Source: Aequorivita sp. H23M31 (GTDB lineage Bacteria > Bacteroidota > Bacteroidia > Flavobacteriales > Flavobacteriaceae). Taken from it: 64,000 bases of DNA. Below are positions 17,701 through 25,000 of the stretch, piece after piece (position 1 is the stretch's first letter; each line of letters starts with the position of its first letter). Made by a program: the position numbers and the translations under genes. The notes beneath the pieces were generated by a model that saw nothing but the letters and a program-made list of their open reading frames with translations, searched no databases and was not told the DNA's origin. The stretch is taken from the NCBI RefSeq assembly GCF_004022485.1, contig NZ_CP034951.1, positions 1,798,001-1,862,000 of the forward strand, in the 5' to 3' direction.

Positions 17701-19472
17701 GCATAAATGATCATCGGAGAAGTGGTAACCACATAAGGATTGGGTAAGGCGTTTGTCCCATTATCCGCATCTCCAGGATTATCATGGAAAGTCAGTGCTA
17801 CATCGGCCAAACTTTGTCCGTCCAAAATGGCAGCAGAGAAAAGCGCTTGTAGATCCAAAGTTTCTTCTCCATCACTGCCCTCATCACATAGACGATAAGG
17901 ACTTGGCGGCGGGGTTGCAAATGCCGTCACCAATGAAATTTCGAAAGAATCTATAGCATAACAGGTACCATTTGCATTCTCGATCCGTACCCAAATGATT
18001 TCGCTGTTTCCAACAATAGGGTAAGCATTTGCGGGAATGATTGGACTTGCATCATTCTCGGCATCCGGTTGGGTATGGTGATAGGTAATGACAAAGTTGG
18101 GATCTTGAGTTCCCAGAACTACTGCATCATTTTGCGTTAGGTCAAAAAGCCCTGATGAACTACCATCATCGCAAATACCGAGATCTTCTGCCGGGCTTGC
18201 AATCTCTGGCTGCGGGTTAAAGAGAATGATAACGCTATCCGTTACGTCGCAAAGGGGGCTAGAAACTGTCACCGAGTATTCACCCGAATTTGGAGCAGTT
18301 ACAGTATAGGTATCACCGGTAGCTCCAGGTATTACAACCCCATCTAAAAACCATTCATATGCCAATCCGGTTTCTCCTCCTGTATCTGCAAACAATACTA
18401 TATCGTCTTCGCTACAGGTTTCAACGTCATCACCCAAATCAACCTCTAAATCGGAGTCTAGGAATACTGTAACCGTATCTTCGTCAGTTATCATTACCCC
18501 ACTACAGTTCGTATATTCTGCTTGAGCTGTAAAAGTTGTCGTTTCGGTAACACAAACATCCAAAGTTGTACCGCTTCCAACTTGGATTCCATTGGCATAC
18601 CATTTAATTTCAACATTAGGATCTCCATTGGGAGTAAAACGCCAGGCTTCATCATGAGCCGACCAGCTGCCAGTGTTTCTTCCTGGTGGGGTGTATCCTA
18701 CTGTTGCGTCGGCATTTTGAATACCAATAACGCCATTACCATTCTGCCAACTATTACAAGGGGTCCTATCTTTTACATAAACCTCAATAACATTGGTAGT
18801 TTCATAAAGGATCATTTGATAAGTCTGTTCCCCTACACCCATATTACATTGAAATTGACCCAATTTATAAATGTTAAAGACCAACATCCTACAGGGATAA
18901 CTTCCCACAAGTTCGTAGTTAATAGACCATCCGGGGAAAGAATATCCAGCTCCCGGGCGAGTGTCTTGCAATACTCCAAAAATTCCAAGTACGGACCGTG
19001 AGTCTGAGCTTATTCCTGTATACGTTCCGTTGTTACCAGGGACGGGGCCGTTTAATGGATATCCTGCAGAAGTCCCCGGAGTATATCGGCCATTTGGAAC
19101 CTCTCCTACAATACTAAAAGATAGGGCACCATTGGAACTAATTATGGCCCTTTCATAAGGCTCACCAAAAAAACAAAACTCAAAACCTAAATCTATTCGC
19201 TGGGACCATTCATCATCCACGGCAATACTAGTAGAGCCTGTCCCTCCAGTAAAGGGAAAGGGAGGGGCAAAAGGTATAGCCGAAACCTCATAGCTCGTGG
19301 TTTCACCGGTATGTAGATATTCAGCAGTGAGTGTAGTACAAGGATCTGAACAAGTTACTTCTACATCTTCACCGGCATCCACATTGGGACAACCAGATAC
19401 CTGAGAATAAAGGGGAAATGATAAAAGTAATACTAGAAACCCTAGATATTTTTTGGGGCAGAAGTTTGTCAT
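11742..19472 (-). CDS. Giant T9SS type B (CHU_C) repeat surface protein
   Basis: Exported protein of 2576 residues. The signal peptide (LGFLVLLLSFPLYSQ) is followed by a module of about 320 residues, then Ig-like segments with conserved Cys, then about 19 tandem repeats of 90-115 residues with the signature CDDDNDGFAEFDLT and later (I/V)WVR(V/L)E plus GC. The C-terminus (FTPNGDGYHDTWNI, IYIFDRYGKLLKQ, GWDGTYNG, YWFRVEY) is the gliding-motility-associated CHU_C domain used for export by the type IX system, so the protein should be anchored on or released from the cell surface. Repeats 8-10 and 11-13 form a duplicated triplet, and repeats 1-2 and 3-4 a duplicated pair. Base composition changes abruptly at about 16,770: repeats 6-19 and the C-terminus are about 65% GC, the N-terminal part about 35-40%. 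A role in adhesion or gliding is inference. Confidence 0.93.
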   Translation of the reverse strand: MTNFCPKKYLGFLVLLLSFPLYSQVSGCPNVDAGEDVEVTCSDPCTTLTAEYLHTGETTSYEVSAIPFAPPFPFTGGTGSTSIAVDDEWSQRIDLGFEFCFFGEPYERAIISSNGALSFSIVGEVPNGRYTPGTSAGYPLNGPVPGNNGTYTGISSDSRSVLGIFGVLQDTRPGAGYSFPGWSINYELVGSYPCRMLVFNIYKLGQFQCNMGVGEQTYQMILYETTNVIEVYVKDRTPCNSWQNGNGVIGIQNADATVGYTPPGRNTGSWSAHDEAWRFTPNGDPNVEIKWYANGIQVGSGTTLDVCVTETTTFTAQAEYTNCSGVMITDEDTVTVFLDSDLEVDLGDDVETCSEDDIVLFADTGGETGLAYEWFLDGVVIPGATGDTYTVTAPNSGEYSVTVSSPLCDVTDSVIILFNPQPEIASPAEDLGICDDGSSSGLFDLTQNDAVVLGTQDPNFVITYHHTQPDAENDASPIIPANAYPIVGNSEIIWVRIENANGTCYAIDSFEISLVTAFATPPPSPYRLCDEGSDGEETLDLQALFSAAILDGQSLADVALTFHDNPGDADNGTNALPNPYVVTTSPMIIYARVENRLDTDCYAVVDFEIIIDPQPFIASPPEDLGICDDGSSTGLFDLTENDAVVLGGQDPNFVITYHHSQQDANNDVNPIIPANAYPIVGSIETIWVRVENDNGTCYVIDSFEISLVTALATAPPSPYYICDQDNNGEEPINLQAIFSSAILNGQNPNLLNLTYHDNPGDADTGNNPLPQPYIVTSTPITLYARVENRINPDCYAVTDFEIIMEFPPNANPNPAPLIVCDTDNDGYAPFNLHDADDDITMGDATLVVTYHPTELDAQNNLNELIDPYINDDPFVDVVFARIEGLSGCNAIIRLYLYVRNSPTLTVPTPLRLCDDDTDGLQIFDLTVKEPEMLGGMDPAQYDLYYYETEADAVAAGDLALTAPDFSGAIGTPAAYQNTVPFHQTVYVLAVGNALNTSPHNGGEGCYDIVPLELFVDPLPVPIQPLPYELCDDLASGSDSDQISTFDLTTRNREITGGDLSLSVTWFETYADEAMDNPIPNPRAYQNREIPPAPLNPMTIVARVTNNFGCSATITLTLVVNPLPVPAVPTPLEVCDGDNNGFAEFDLTEKDIEITNGEQDVTIRYYTTRALAEIGSLLDQIFSPYTNDNPFFDTVWARVERTTTGCYAVVPLQLIVNPVPGAPAPGFGNLFACDAEDGSGAEFDLTENTEFVYGDQSPDFLISFYTSLDDAMVPTNAIGSPTAYTSTGQTIWVRLEDNGTGCFRISSFELVVSGLPALLPPADMELCDDLASGSDTDGVSVFNLNSNNSTITGGNLSLTVRYYETVADQQNDIPVPNPTTYSNPVDANGDGITPHTLQVSVFNTDGCASKTTLTLVVLPVPRAITPTPLVVCDDDNDGFAEFDLTLKDDEIANAEPGLAIQYYTTRILAELGDPLTQITGPYTNDTPFFDTVWARVEKTATGCHVIRELELWVSPVPDAPTEGFGDLLACDLDGGTSAEFDLTDNAPFIYGTQSPDFILTYHTALDDALVPTNAITDPTSFTSSGQTIWVRLENDVTGCFRISSFGLVVGGFPAITPPADMVLCDDLESGSDTDGISIFDLTANNNTITGGNAALTVRYYESIADQQNDNPIADPSAYANPVDGAGQGISPYTLQVTVSSAAGCSATTTLTLVVLPVPRAGEPDPLVKCDDDNDGFARFDLALRDAQISNGNPAVVVTYHETLLDAQNGTLPLASPFQNIVAFSQTIYARATFALAPNTSGCYSIVPLELIVSPSPVVPVDLPDLVACDPDGDGTAVFDLTVQEDLIYGGQDRTVLRLTYHTTQGGADTGDDPIVNPGAYTNTSNPQEIYVRLAYTEGDLCFATGHFALVVSDGIPINEPGPLEICDDLGEPNDMRAVFDLTVKNAEITGGAPGLGVGYFLTEADALANVDRIDPDHAFENTENPQRVYVRVEDGNSGCVSYTHLLLRVLPNPQPATPEPLVLCDENIVVGPGPDDGVELFDLTLRAAAILHGETWELGYFESYGDAVGGDPATAVPDPTSYANTSSPQTIYVRATNAATGCFEIVELELIVYPLPDASAPVSNYMQCLSGTDLALFDLTTKIDEILGPGQSQLDFEVTFYLDPVFAETGTNRILNPGQHWNRDLMGNTENPQTIYTGIRDRVTGCYIGGLQHFELIVQEGAEATEPAEPFAICDNLPPSDGFAEFDLEDFSIQKVVDLRNGILGGQDPLVYSLAYYETLEEAEAGTDPIVFPFVNTINPQVVYARVTNEENLYEPQCHAIVEVILKVHELPLIVLEEQYTLCVDANGNPIGPALVIDTGLDPELYSFEWMLDGVLLPGEDGPSTVAVVDGTYTVIVTALATGCDASASTEVVLSSPPFTYGASVTTLPFADSHSIEVWATGLGIYEYQLDDGPFQDGTIFENVAAGPHTITIRDKNGCGLVTITIGVLDYMPYFTPNGDGYHDTWNIIGMAQADPSAKIYIFDRYGKLLKQVSPLGPGWDGTYNGNPLPSSDYWFRVEYVLDGTPYQFKGHFALKR

Positions 19473-19582
19473 AATTTAGGAAAATGTAATTGCGTGGGGG
19501 AAATTAAGAAAATTTTGTGAATACGGTCAAAGTACACACGGAAAATATGAACTTAAGACCATCTTTAACAATTGTGATTCCG

Positions 19583-19590
19583 TATCTTTG
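19583..19590 (+). promoter_or_regulatory. Candidate -7 element of folE
   Basis: TATCTTTG fits the TAnnTTTG consensus exactly and lies 34 bases before the chosen folE start. No convincing -33 element is seen 19 bases upstream. Its position supports the ATG at 19625 over the upstream in-frame start at 19517, since transcription would begin after the latter. Confidence 0.5.
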
Positions 19591-19624
19591 CACCTTATCT
19601 AAATTAAGAAAAGTTTTGAAATTG

Positions 19625-20302
19625 ATGGATTTAGAAAAAACACTTAAAACCATAGACGCAATGGGCGATGACCATATAAGTGGCTCTTCGGAAACACCCT
19701 TGCGCCCCGACGCTTTTGAACTCAGCGACATTGAAAAGATTGCTTCGATCAAAAATGACGTTCAACATATAATGGAAACTTTGGGCTTAGATCTAAATGA
19801 CGATAGCCTCAAGGGCACGCCTAACAGAGTGGCTAAAATGTTTGTACAGGAAATTTTTGGCGGACTTCATCCAAATAGAAAGCCGAAAGCTTCCACCTTC
19901 AGCAATAAATATAAATATAATGAAATGCTGGTAGAGAAAAACATTACGCTTTATTCTACTTGTGAGCACCATTTACTTCCCATAGTAGGAAAAGCACACA
20001 TCGCTTATATCTCTAACGGAACCGTGGTTGGACTTTCGAAAATGAATAGAATTGTGGACTACTACGCCAAAAGACCACAAGTACAAGAACGCTTAACGAT
20101 GCAGATTGTAAAGGAATTGCAACAAGTGCTAAATACTGATGATGTTGCGTGTATAATCGATGCAAAACACCTCTGCGTTAACTCAAGAGGTATACGGGAT
20201 ATTGATAGCAGTACCGTAACTGCCGAATTTGGCGGGGCTTTCAAAAATCCAGAAACAAAAAGAGAATTTTTGGATTATATTAAATTGGAGACGGAGTTTT
20301 GA
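19625..20302 (+). CDS. folE: GTP cyclohydrolase I
   Basis: Converts GTP to dihydroneopterin triphosphate, the first step of folate and pterin synthesis, in the cytosol. From the ATG at 19625 the protein has 225 residues; an in-frame start 36 codons upstream would add an unrelated hydrophobic extension and precede the promoter. The zinc and active-site region is clear: STCEHHLLPIVGKAH, then GLSKMNRIVDYYAKRPQVQERL, and DAKHLCVNSRG with the second zinc Cys. It ends with STVTAEFGGAF. The gene is followed by ATGACGGAT-type repeats and a decayed four-helix-bundle gene. Confidence 0.96.
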   Translation: MDLEKTLKTIDAMGDDHISGSSETPLRPDAFELSDIEKIASIKNDVQHIMETLGLDLNDDSLKGTPNRVAKMFVQEIFGGLHPNRKPKASTFSNKYKYNEMLVEKNITLYSTCEHHLLPIVGKAHIAYISNGTVVGLSKMNRIVDYYAKRPQVQERLTMQIVKELQQVLNTDDVACIIDAKHLCVNSRGIRDIDSSTVTAEFGGAFKNPETKREFLDYIKLETEF

Positions 20303-20392
20303 GGATTGACGGGTGCTGGATGAAAGATGACAGATGTTGGATGACGGATGATGAGTGAGGAAAAACAAACACACATTTATTTGAATATAATT
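20303..20392 (+). repeat. Left flank repeat (GGATGACGGATGA) of the four-helix-bundle pseudogene
   Basis: Purine-rich short repeats of ATGACxGAT type between folE and the pseudogene. GGATGACGGATGA near 20339-20351 appears inverted (TCATCCGTCATC) at about 20774-20785 on the far side of the pseudogene, so the two stretches form imperfect inverted flanks. Confidence 0.55.
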
Positions 20393-20745
20393 ATGGAGGC
20401 TAAATTCAAATTTGAAAAGTTGCATATTTGAAATATGGCTTTTTGGAGATGAGATTGATAAACTTTCGGAAAGGTTTCCAAAAAGAGATTTACAATTTAA
20501 CTTCCCAAATTTGCAGAGCTGGGGATTCTATAGCCTTAAACATTTCAGAAGGTTCAATCCTTCAGTATAATCCAGAACAAAAAAAGTTTATAGGGTATGC
20601 AAGTCGGTCCTTAGGAGAAGTAGTTACTTGTATTCATAAAGTTAAAAGAAGAAAATATATTTTAGAAACGGAATTTGAAAAACAATACAACGAAGCTTTC
20701 CATATAATGAACATGATGGCTGCGTTTAGAAATCAAATAAATTAA
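20393..20745 (+). pseudogene. Four-helix-bundle protein (S23/IVP-like), frameshifted
   Basis: Read from the ATG at 20393 the start is MEAKFKFEKLHI, the typical N-terminus of the four-helix-bundle family first described from 23S rRNA intervening sequences, but a TGA follows at 20429. A second frame carries the next part (WLFGDEIDKLSERFPK). A further shift at the five-A run 20480-20484 is needed to reach the third frame, which holds EIYNLTSQICRAGDSIALNISEG and runs to the stop at 20745. Joined, the three frames give one normal-length protein of about 117 residues. At least two frameshifts therefore separate one gene; an internal TTG at 20428 is an unlikely start. Several runs are homopolymers, so sequencing error cannot be excluded. 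Function of the family is unknown. Confidence 0.75.
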
Positions 20746-20796
20746 AAAACAAGGTGATCACTTCGGTCATCGGTCATCCGTCATCAAGCATCAACC

Positions 20797-22263
20797 ATGA
20801 ACAACCTTCACATTTATAACTCGCTTACTAAAACCAAAGAAAAATTCGTCCCTATACACGAAGGCGCTGTGGGAATGTATGTATGCGGCCCTACGGTTTA
20901 CAGTAATGTTCATTTAGGAAATTGCAGAACCTTTCTTTCGTTCGATCTTGTATTTAGATATTTAAAGCATCTGGGATATAAAGTGCGCTATGTTAGAAAT
21001 ATTACCGATGCGGGACATCTGGAGAATGATGGGGAAAGTGGGGAGGATCCTATTCTGAAAAAAGCGCGGATTGAGCAATTGGAGCCTATGGAGGTTGTTC
21101 AGAAATATACTGTCGATTTCCACACGGTTTTATCAAAATTCAATGCGCTACCGCCGAGTATTGAGCCAACCGCGACGGGCCATATTATCGAACAGATTGA
21201 GATAATAGAAAAAATAATTGCCGAAGGATTTGCCTACGAAAATAATGGTTCAGTTTATTTTGATGTTCTCAAGTTCAACGAATCTCACCAATATGGAAAA
21301 CTGAGCGGTCGGAACATTGAGGATATGATCGCGAATACCCGTGAATTATCTGCTCAAACCGACAAAAAGAATCTGCAGGATTTTGCTCTTTGGAAAAAAG
21401 CGGAACCTCAGCATATAATGAGATGGCCTTCACCTTGGAGTGTCGGATTTCCAGGATGGCATTTGGAATGTACGGCCATGAGCACAAAATATCTGGGCGA
21501 CAATTTTGACATTCACGGAGGCGGAATGGATCTAAAATTCCCACACCATGAATGTGAGATTGCCCAAGCGGAGGCATGTAATGATATTTCGCCGGTCAAT
21601 TATTGGATGCATGCCAATATGCTTACATTAAACGGAAGAAAGATGTCCAAATCTACCGGCAACTTTATTCTTCCCAATGAAATGTTTACCGGAGAAAATG
21701 ATATTCTAAAGAAGCCCTTTTCCCCTACAGTGACTAAGTTCTTTATGTATCAGGCACACTATCGGAGCATTTTGGATTTCAGCAGCGAAGCTTTGGAAGC
21801 TTCCGAAAAAGGATTCAACAGATTAATGGATGCCTACCGAATGTTGAACGGTTTGGAAACTTCAGAAAAATCTAGTCTTGATATAGAAAGTTGGAAAAAA
21901 GCGTGTTATGATGCGATGGATGACGATTTTAATAGTCCAATCCTTATCGCTCATCTTTTTGAAGGGGTTAAGTTCATTAACGCTCTTAAGGAGGGAAAGG
22001 AAACTATTACCAAGGAAGATCTGGAAAACCTGAAAACCACGATGCACAACTTTTTATTTGAGGTAATGGGATTACAGGATCTTTCTTCAGAAAATTCTGG
22101 TGATAGCGAAAAACTTTCAGCTGCGGTTGAGCTTCTTATTGAACTACGAAACCAGGCACGTGCAAACAAGGATTTTGCAACCAGCGATAGAATACGGGAC
22201 CGACTTTCGGATAAGGGAATTCAATTGAAGGATGGGAAAGAGGGAACTACTTTCAAGTTATGA
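20797..22263 (+). CDS. cysS: Cysteinyl-tRNA synthetase
   Basis: Class I synthetase of 488 residues that charges tRNA-Cys. The zinc-binding and HIGH-like region [16 protein letters not shown] is at residues 29-44; WHLECTAMS and HHECEIAQ carry further zinc ligands near 230-260; the KMSKS motif appears as [11 protein letters not shown] near 285. The C-terminal helical domain follows, with [20 protein letters not shown], typical of CysS. Length is normal. The upstream 50 bases hold TCATCCGTCATC repeats; a block of five degenerate tandem repeats begins right after the stop. Confidence 0.97.
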   Translation: MNNLHIYNSLTKTKEKFVPIHEGAVGMYVCGPTVYSNVHLGNCRTFLSFDLVFRYLKHLGYKVRYVRNITDAGHLENDGESGEDPILKKARIEQLEPMEVVQKYTVDFHTVLSKFNALPPSIEPTATGHIIEQIEIIEKIIAEGFAYENNGSVYFDVLKFNESHQYGKLSGRNIEDMIANTRELSAQTDKKNLQDFALWKKAEPQHIMRWPSPWSVGFPGWHLECTAMSTKYLGDNFDIHGGGMDLKFPHHECEIAQAEACNDISPVNYWMHANMLTLNGRKMSKSTGNFILPNEMFTGENDILKKPFSPTVTKFFMYQAHYRSILDFSSEALEASEKGFNRLMDAYRMLNGLETSEKSSLDIESWKKACYDAMDDDFNSPILIAHLFEGVKFINALKEGKETITKEDLENLKTTMHNFLFEVMGLQDLSSENSGDSEKLSAAVELLIELRNQARANKDFATSDRIRDRLSDKGIQLKDGKEGTTFKL

Positions 22264-22680
22264 GTTAAGAGTTATGAGTTATGAGTTGTGATTGCTAAAA
22301 TGAATAATGAAGAACTAAAATAGGGTTTATCCCCCGCCCTAAAGGAAGCTAGTTTATGAGTTGTGAGTTGTGAGGCTGAAATGAATAATGAGAAATAACT
22401 AAACTCGGGATTTACCCTCCGCCCTAAAGGGAACTAGTTATGAGTTATGATGCTAAAATGAATAACGAAGAACTAAACTAGGATTTATACCCTGTCCTAA
22501 AGGGAACTAGTTATGAGTTATGAGTTATGATGCTAAAATGTAATGAGAAATAACTAAACTCGGGATTTACCCTCCGCCCTAAAGGGAACTAGTTTATGAG
22601 TTATGAGTTATGATGCTAAAATGAATAATGAAGAACCAAACTAGGATTTATCCCCGCCCCTAAAGGGAGCTTGTGTAGCT
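22264..22680 (+). repeat. Five degenerate tandem units of about 80 bases with CCCTAAAGGG palindrome
   Basis: Each unit contains copies of GAGTTATGAGTTATGA, then GCTAAAATGAATAATGA, then GGATTTA(C/T)CC and a CCCTAAAGG palindrome followed by GAACTAGT. The palindrome cores start near 22337, 22422, 22495, 22577 and 22658, giving spacings of 85, 73, 82 and 81. Two slightly different unit types alternate (AACTAAACTCGGG and AACTAAACTAGG). No gene lies in the 505 bases between cysS and yidD. Confidence 0.85.
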
Positions 22681-22768
22681 TAATGGGTTTATAACCTGGC
22701 ATCGAAAATTGATATACTGCTTACCTATTTGCGGATTTACTGATTACCGATCCCTGAACACTGAAAAT

Positions 22769-23014
22769 ATGAATTATGAATTAAAAAAGATTCTGGTGTT
22801 CCCATTTGTCCTTTTGATACGTGGATATCAAAAATTCATTTCTCCATTTACTCCAAGCAGCTGTCGCTACTCTCCTACTTGTTCATCTTATGCTAAAGAG
22901 GCTCTTGAAAAACATGGCTTGTTAAAAGGTGGATGGATGGCGGCAAAACGAATTCTTAGCTGTAATCCTTGGGGTGGATCGGGTTATGATCCGGTTCCTC
23001 CTAAAAAGAAATAA
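22769..23014 (+). CDS. yidD: Membrane protein insertion efficiency factor YidD
   Basis: Small membrane-associated protein of 81 residues that assists YidC-dependent insertion of inner-membrane proteins. The three-Cys family signature is complete: [16 protein letters not shown], then [24 protein letters not shown]. The ATG at 22769 is chosen because [21 protein letters not shown] is the expected amphipathic N-terminus; the in-frame start 20 codons upstream adds unrelated residues. The next gene, lgt, begins 64 bases downstream on the same strand. Confidence 0.93.
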   Translation: MNYELKKILVFPFVLLIRGYQKFISPFTPSSCRYSPTCSSYAKEALEKHGLLKGGWMAAKRILSCNPWGGSGYDPVPPKKK

Positions 23015-23078
23015 GTTCAATATCCACAATACTTTTTGGCTTTTGCTATCTTTACGCAGCGCAAAATAAATCTCCAAT

Positions 23079-24047
23079 ATGCACTATCTTACAATTACCT
23101 GGAATCCTTCTGAAGGCATCGATTTGGGCTTCTTTATGATTCGTTATTACAGCCTTATGTTTGTGGTCGCCTTTACTTTAGGGTGGATTTTGACCAAGAA
23201 AATTTACGAACGTGAAGGACAGCCACAAGAAATGCTCGATAAGCTTTTTATATACATGGTGATTGCTACCTTGCTTGGAGCACGATTGGGACATGTTATT
23301 TTCTATCAGCCAGAACTATTTGTTCAGGATCCACTTGCAGTCTTTCTCCCTATTAGTACTGTTCCAGAATTTGAATTTACAGGATTTCAGGGATTAGCAA
23401 GTCATGGAGCGGCAATTGCCTATGTTTTGGCGATGTTATATTACAGTAAAAAGGTTATCAAAAAACCATTTTTATGGGTTATGGACCGTATCGTTATTGC
23501 CGTGGCCGCCGGTGGAATTTTTGTGCGTATCGGAAATTTCATGAATTCAGAAATTATAGGAAAGCCATCAGGCGATTTTCCTTTGGGTGTCCGCTTTGTC
23601 CATGAAGACATTCGCCCATACCAGGCCGTAGAAGCCACGGGAATCCAGAATCCATCAAAAGCTTATGATGCCATTGTACATAATCCGCAATTTTCGGAGT
23701 TGCTGAACAGCGTTCCTTTTAGACATCCCGCGCAACTTTATGAGGCTGGAGGCTATCTGATTGTTTTTCTTGTTTGTTGGTATCTCTATTGGAAAACTGA
23801 ACGAAGAAAACAGATTGGCTATATTTTTGGAGTGTTTTTGATCCTTCTCTTTATGGTTCGTTTTCTAGTTGAATTTGTAAAGGAAAGTCAAGGCGGATTC
23901 TTGGAAGATGTTCTGGGAGTCTTTTCTACTGGGCAGTGGCTGAGTGTTCCTTTTATAATTGCGGGAATATATATAATGTGGAGAGCTTCAAAAAAGAATC
24001 CTTATGTTGATGACTTAACGTCCCAGCCCCCTAAAGGGGCAGAATAA
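23079..24047 (+). CDS. lgt: Prolipoprotein diacylglyceryl transferase
   Basis: Integral inner-membrane enzyme of 322 residues that attaches diacylglycerol to the lipobox Cys, the first step of lipoprotein maturation. About seven membrane helices are visible. Family residues are present in order: LGARLGHVIFY, FQGLASHGAAIAY (the HGA motif), VRIGNFMNSEIIGKP (Lgt signature), and FRHPAQLYEA, followed by MVRFLVEFVKE. The last seven residues (SQPPKGAE) are encoded by a GCCCCCTAAAGGGGC palindrome at 24026-24040 related to the repeat block after cysS, suggesting the reading frame was extended by a repeat. Several lipoproteins in the window are expected substrates. Confidence 0.96.
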   Translation: MHYLTITWNPSEGIDLGFFMIRYYSLMFVVAFTLGWILTKKIYEREGQPQEMLDKLFIYMVIATLLGARLGHVIFYQPELFVQDPLAVFLPISTVPEFEFTGFQGLASHGAAIAYVLAMLYYSKKVIKKPFLWVMDRIVIAVAAGGIFVRIGNFMNSEIIGKPSGDFPLGVRFVHEDIRPYQAVEATGIQNPSKAYDAIVHNPQFSELLNSVPFRHPAQLYEAGGYLIVFLVCWYLYWKTERRKQIGYIFGVFLILLFMVRFLVEFVKESQGGFLEDVLGVFSTGQWLSVPFIIAGIYIMWRASKKNPYVDDLTSQPPKGAE

Positions 24048-24125
24048 TCGTCCTTTTTTTTATTAAAGTAAATCTTTCAACGATTTCTAAAAAGATTTCC
24101 TTAGCTCAATAATTTTACTTTTAAT

Positions 24126-24620
24126 ATGAAAAAAATACTTGTTTTTATAGCCCTGGTGGGCTCGCTTCTTACTTTTTACAATTGTAAGGATACATCCAAT
24201 CCTGAAAACAAAAGTCTTACTAAAGAAATAACTTTTAAAAAGGATGGGGAACTAACTTTAATGAAAGCAGAAAACGATTCCCTATTGGTTAAACTAAATA
24301 TTGAGATTGCCGATGATGACTATAAGACCCAAACAGGTTTGATGTATCGCCACTCCATGGATAAGGATCAAGGAATGCTGTTTATTTTTCCTGATTCGGA
24401 GCCCCGGTCTTTTTATATGAAGAATACAGAATTTGGATTGGATATCATTTATTTCAACTCGTCTCAAGAAGTGGTAAGCATTCAGAAAAATGCAAAACCT
24501 TATAATGAGTCTTCTCTTCCTTCCGAAGGTCCCGCCCAATATGTTCTGGAAGTAAACGCGGGCCTTTCTGATACTTGGAATCTTGAAAAAGGAGATAAAT
24601 TCCAGTTCAGTAAAAATTAG
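24126..24620 (+). CDS. DUF192 domain lipoprotein
   Basis: Protein of 164 residues with a signal sequence ending in TFYNC (lipobox-like Cys20). A single DUF192 domain covers about 50-160, with TQTGLMYRHSMDKDQGMLFIFP and SFYMKNTEFGLDIIYF, the family core, and a C-terminal AGLSDTWNLEKGD. DUF192 proteins are small secreted or periplasmic beta proteins of unknown role. Ends with TAG. It follows lgt by 78 bases on the same strand. Confidence 0.88.
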   Translation: MKKILVFIALVGSLLTFYNCKDTSNPENKSLTKEITFKKDGELTLMKAENDSLLVKLNIEIADDDYKTQTGLMYRHSMDKDQGMLFIFPDSEPRSFYMKNTEFGLDIIYFNSSQEVVSIQKNAKPYNESSLPSEGPAQYVLEVNAGLSDTWNLEKGDKFQFSKN

Positions 24621-25000
24621 TCAATATCGAATTTTCATAGTCAGCTTTCGAGAATACGGTAATTACTTCTTCTAAATTTAAACTCACTAAGATTGCCTCA
24701 ATGCGAATTCAATCTTTCATAATCCAAATCTTTGGACAGGTATTGGACTGATGACGGACTTTTGCATCTGCTTCGGGAAAATCGTATGTTTTCAGAACAG
24801 AGTACAGATTACCAGGAATGCAAGAAATTTCATAAAACATATTCTTGAATTCGTGGTAAAAGTAACCTAATCAAATTTATCTCCTCACTGAAACTCTGAG
24901 ATAAACCACGAAATTTTGATCACCAAATTTGAAACAACTTATAAATAAAAAAGCTCGCCATTTCTGACGAGCTTTTTTGTTCTATTTATTAGATTCCGGA
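24621..25000. other. Intergenic region between convergent genes; terminator at right end
   Basis: No reading frame longer than about 40 codons with a plausible start was seen on either strand. The only recognisable element is the strong hairpin at 24947-24978. Confidence 0.5.
24947..24978 (-). terminator. Strong terminator of secDF, probably bidirectional
   Basis: AAAAAAGCTCG (24947-24957) pairs perfectly with CGAGCTTTTTT (24968-24978) around a 10-base loop. The A/T arms give T-runs in both directions. It is 22 bases past the secDF stop on the minus strand and well past the DUF192 gene on the plus strand. Confidence 0.88.

Noticed and set aside
19517..19624. Longer folE with 36 extra N-terminal codons
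   Set aside because: The extension is hydrophobic and not conserved in the family, and the -7 promoter element lies inside it.
24621..25000. Short coding remnant (GLLHLLRENRMF) near 24740-24860
   Set aside because: Only about 40 codons with no start, no family recognised and no second segment. Too weak to call.
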